From: a virus
Virus record (IMG/VR): IMGVR_UViG_3300009702_000014
Span: 1-62,444 of that record
Strand: one strand, 5' to 3'
DNA length: 62,444 nucleotides
Part shown: piece after piece, positions 62,275 to 62,444 of the stretch
Layout of the letters: the number at the start of each line of letters is the position of its first letter
How positions within the stretch are numbered: position 1 is the first letter of the stretch
The notes under the pieces: model-generated
What the model was told of the DNA's origin: nothing
The model's input: the letters and a program-made list of their open reading frames with translations, nothing else
The model's database searches: none
Position numbers and translations under genes: made by a program

Positions 62275-62444
62275 TCACTCTCCCGGCTCAACTCTAATTT
62301 CTCCCCGAACATTCGCGTAGGGAACGAATCTAAAGTTTAGGCCGCTATCATCCATCATAAGTGTAATCCCTGTAGGTACACCGTCGCGGATATCATAGCA
62401 TTCTATAACTCGTTCATGCGGCGCTTCGTTTTTAAGAGTGTAAG
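62275..62444 (-). CDS. Hypothetical protein (N-terminus beyond window)
   Basis: The last 55 codons or so of a gene that enters from the right edge (ECYDIRDGVPTGITLMMDD, FVPYANVRGEIRVEPGE). Function is unknown; the frame is open to the edge. Confidence 0.65.
   Translation of the reverse strand, partial: YTLKNEAPHERVIECYDIRDGVPTGITLMMDDSGLNFRFVPYANVRGEIRVEPGE

Overview
The window is part of the genome of a large tailed bacteriophage (Caudoviricetes). It carries a portal gene, long tail-fibre genes, a family-A DNA polymerase, many very small genes and 22 tRNA loci, and no ribosomal or housekeeping genes. The host cannot be read directly. Many genes appear to be leaderless (start codon 5-6 nt after a sigma70-like -10 box) and others have AAGGAG-type ribosome binding sites; together these fit a Gram-positive, probably actinobacterial, host. 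That is an inference. No capsid, terminase or tape-measure gene is visible here.

Layout. (1) 1-13.4 kb, minus strand: late structural operon, starting from a promoter near 13.48 kb: portal (in two overlapping frames), a 1065-residue protein, a 269-residue protein, a CCA-adding enzyme, then a run of tail-fibre genes leaving the window on the left. (2) 13.5-17.3 kb, minus: a polA-like DNA polymerase interrupted by both a 160-residue mini-intein and a 222-nt ORF-less group I intron, plus two small genes, one SLOG-like. (3) 17.3-33.3 kb: small plus-strand genes alternating with minus-strand tail modules (fibres, a DUF4874/DUF4832-like protein, a staphylococcal-nuclease homologue, lectin-like domains, a split propeller-like pair) and a cREC-like cyclic-phosphate receiver protein. 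(4) 33.4-34.3 kb: no convincing gene; a very T-rich stretch, a DnaA-box-like site and about 22 ATGAGA repeats, the best candidate for a replication origin or control centre. (5) 34.3-49.3 kb: dozens of very small genes in compact cassettes. A typical cassette is a promoter, a leaderless ORF, a hairpin overlapping or following the stop codon, and an 18-20 bp palindrome built on TTGTGAAA-NN-TTTCACAA (24 copies found). Two promoter designs recur and both carry the ATGAGAA heptamer, in opposite orientations. (6) 49.3-62.4 kb, minus: small membrane proteins, an RNase H, an RNA ligase and the tRNA array.

How it may work together. The polymerase and RNase H serve replication. The long fibre genes and the glycosidase-like tail proteins would handle adsorption and cell-surface degradation. 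The tRNA array, the CCA-adding enzyme, the DRB0094-type RNA ligase and the cREC protein together look like a tRNA supply-and-repair set, possibly against host tRNA-cleaving defences (inference). The 34-49 kb region looks like an early region under a uniform control scheme, with short transcription units separated by palindromic boundary elements.

Caveats: several genes contain single-base frameshifts, which may be real decay, programmed frameshifting or sequencing error. Some tRNA loci have acceptor stems that cannot pair. No homology search could be run; family names come from motif recognition.
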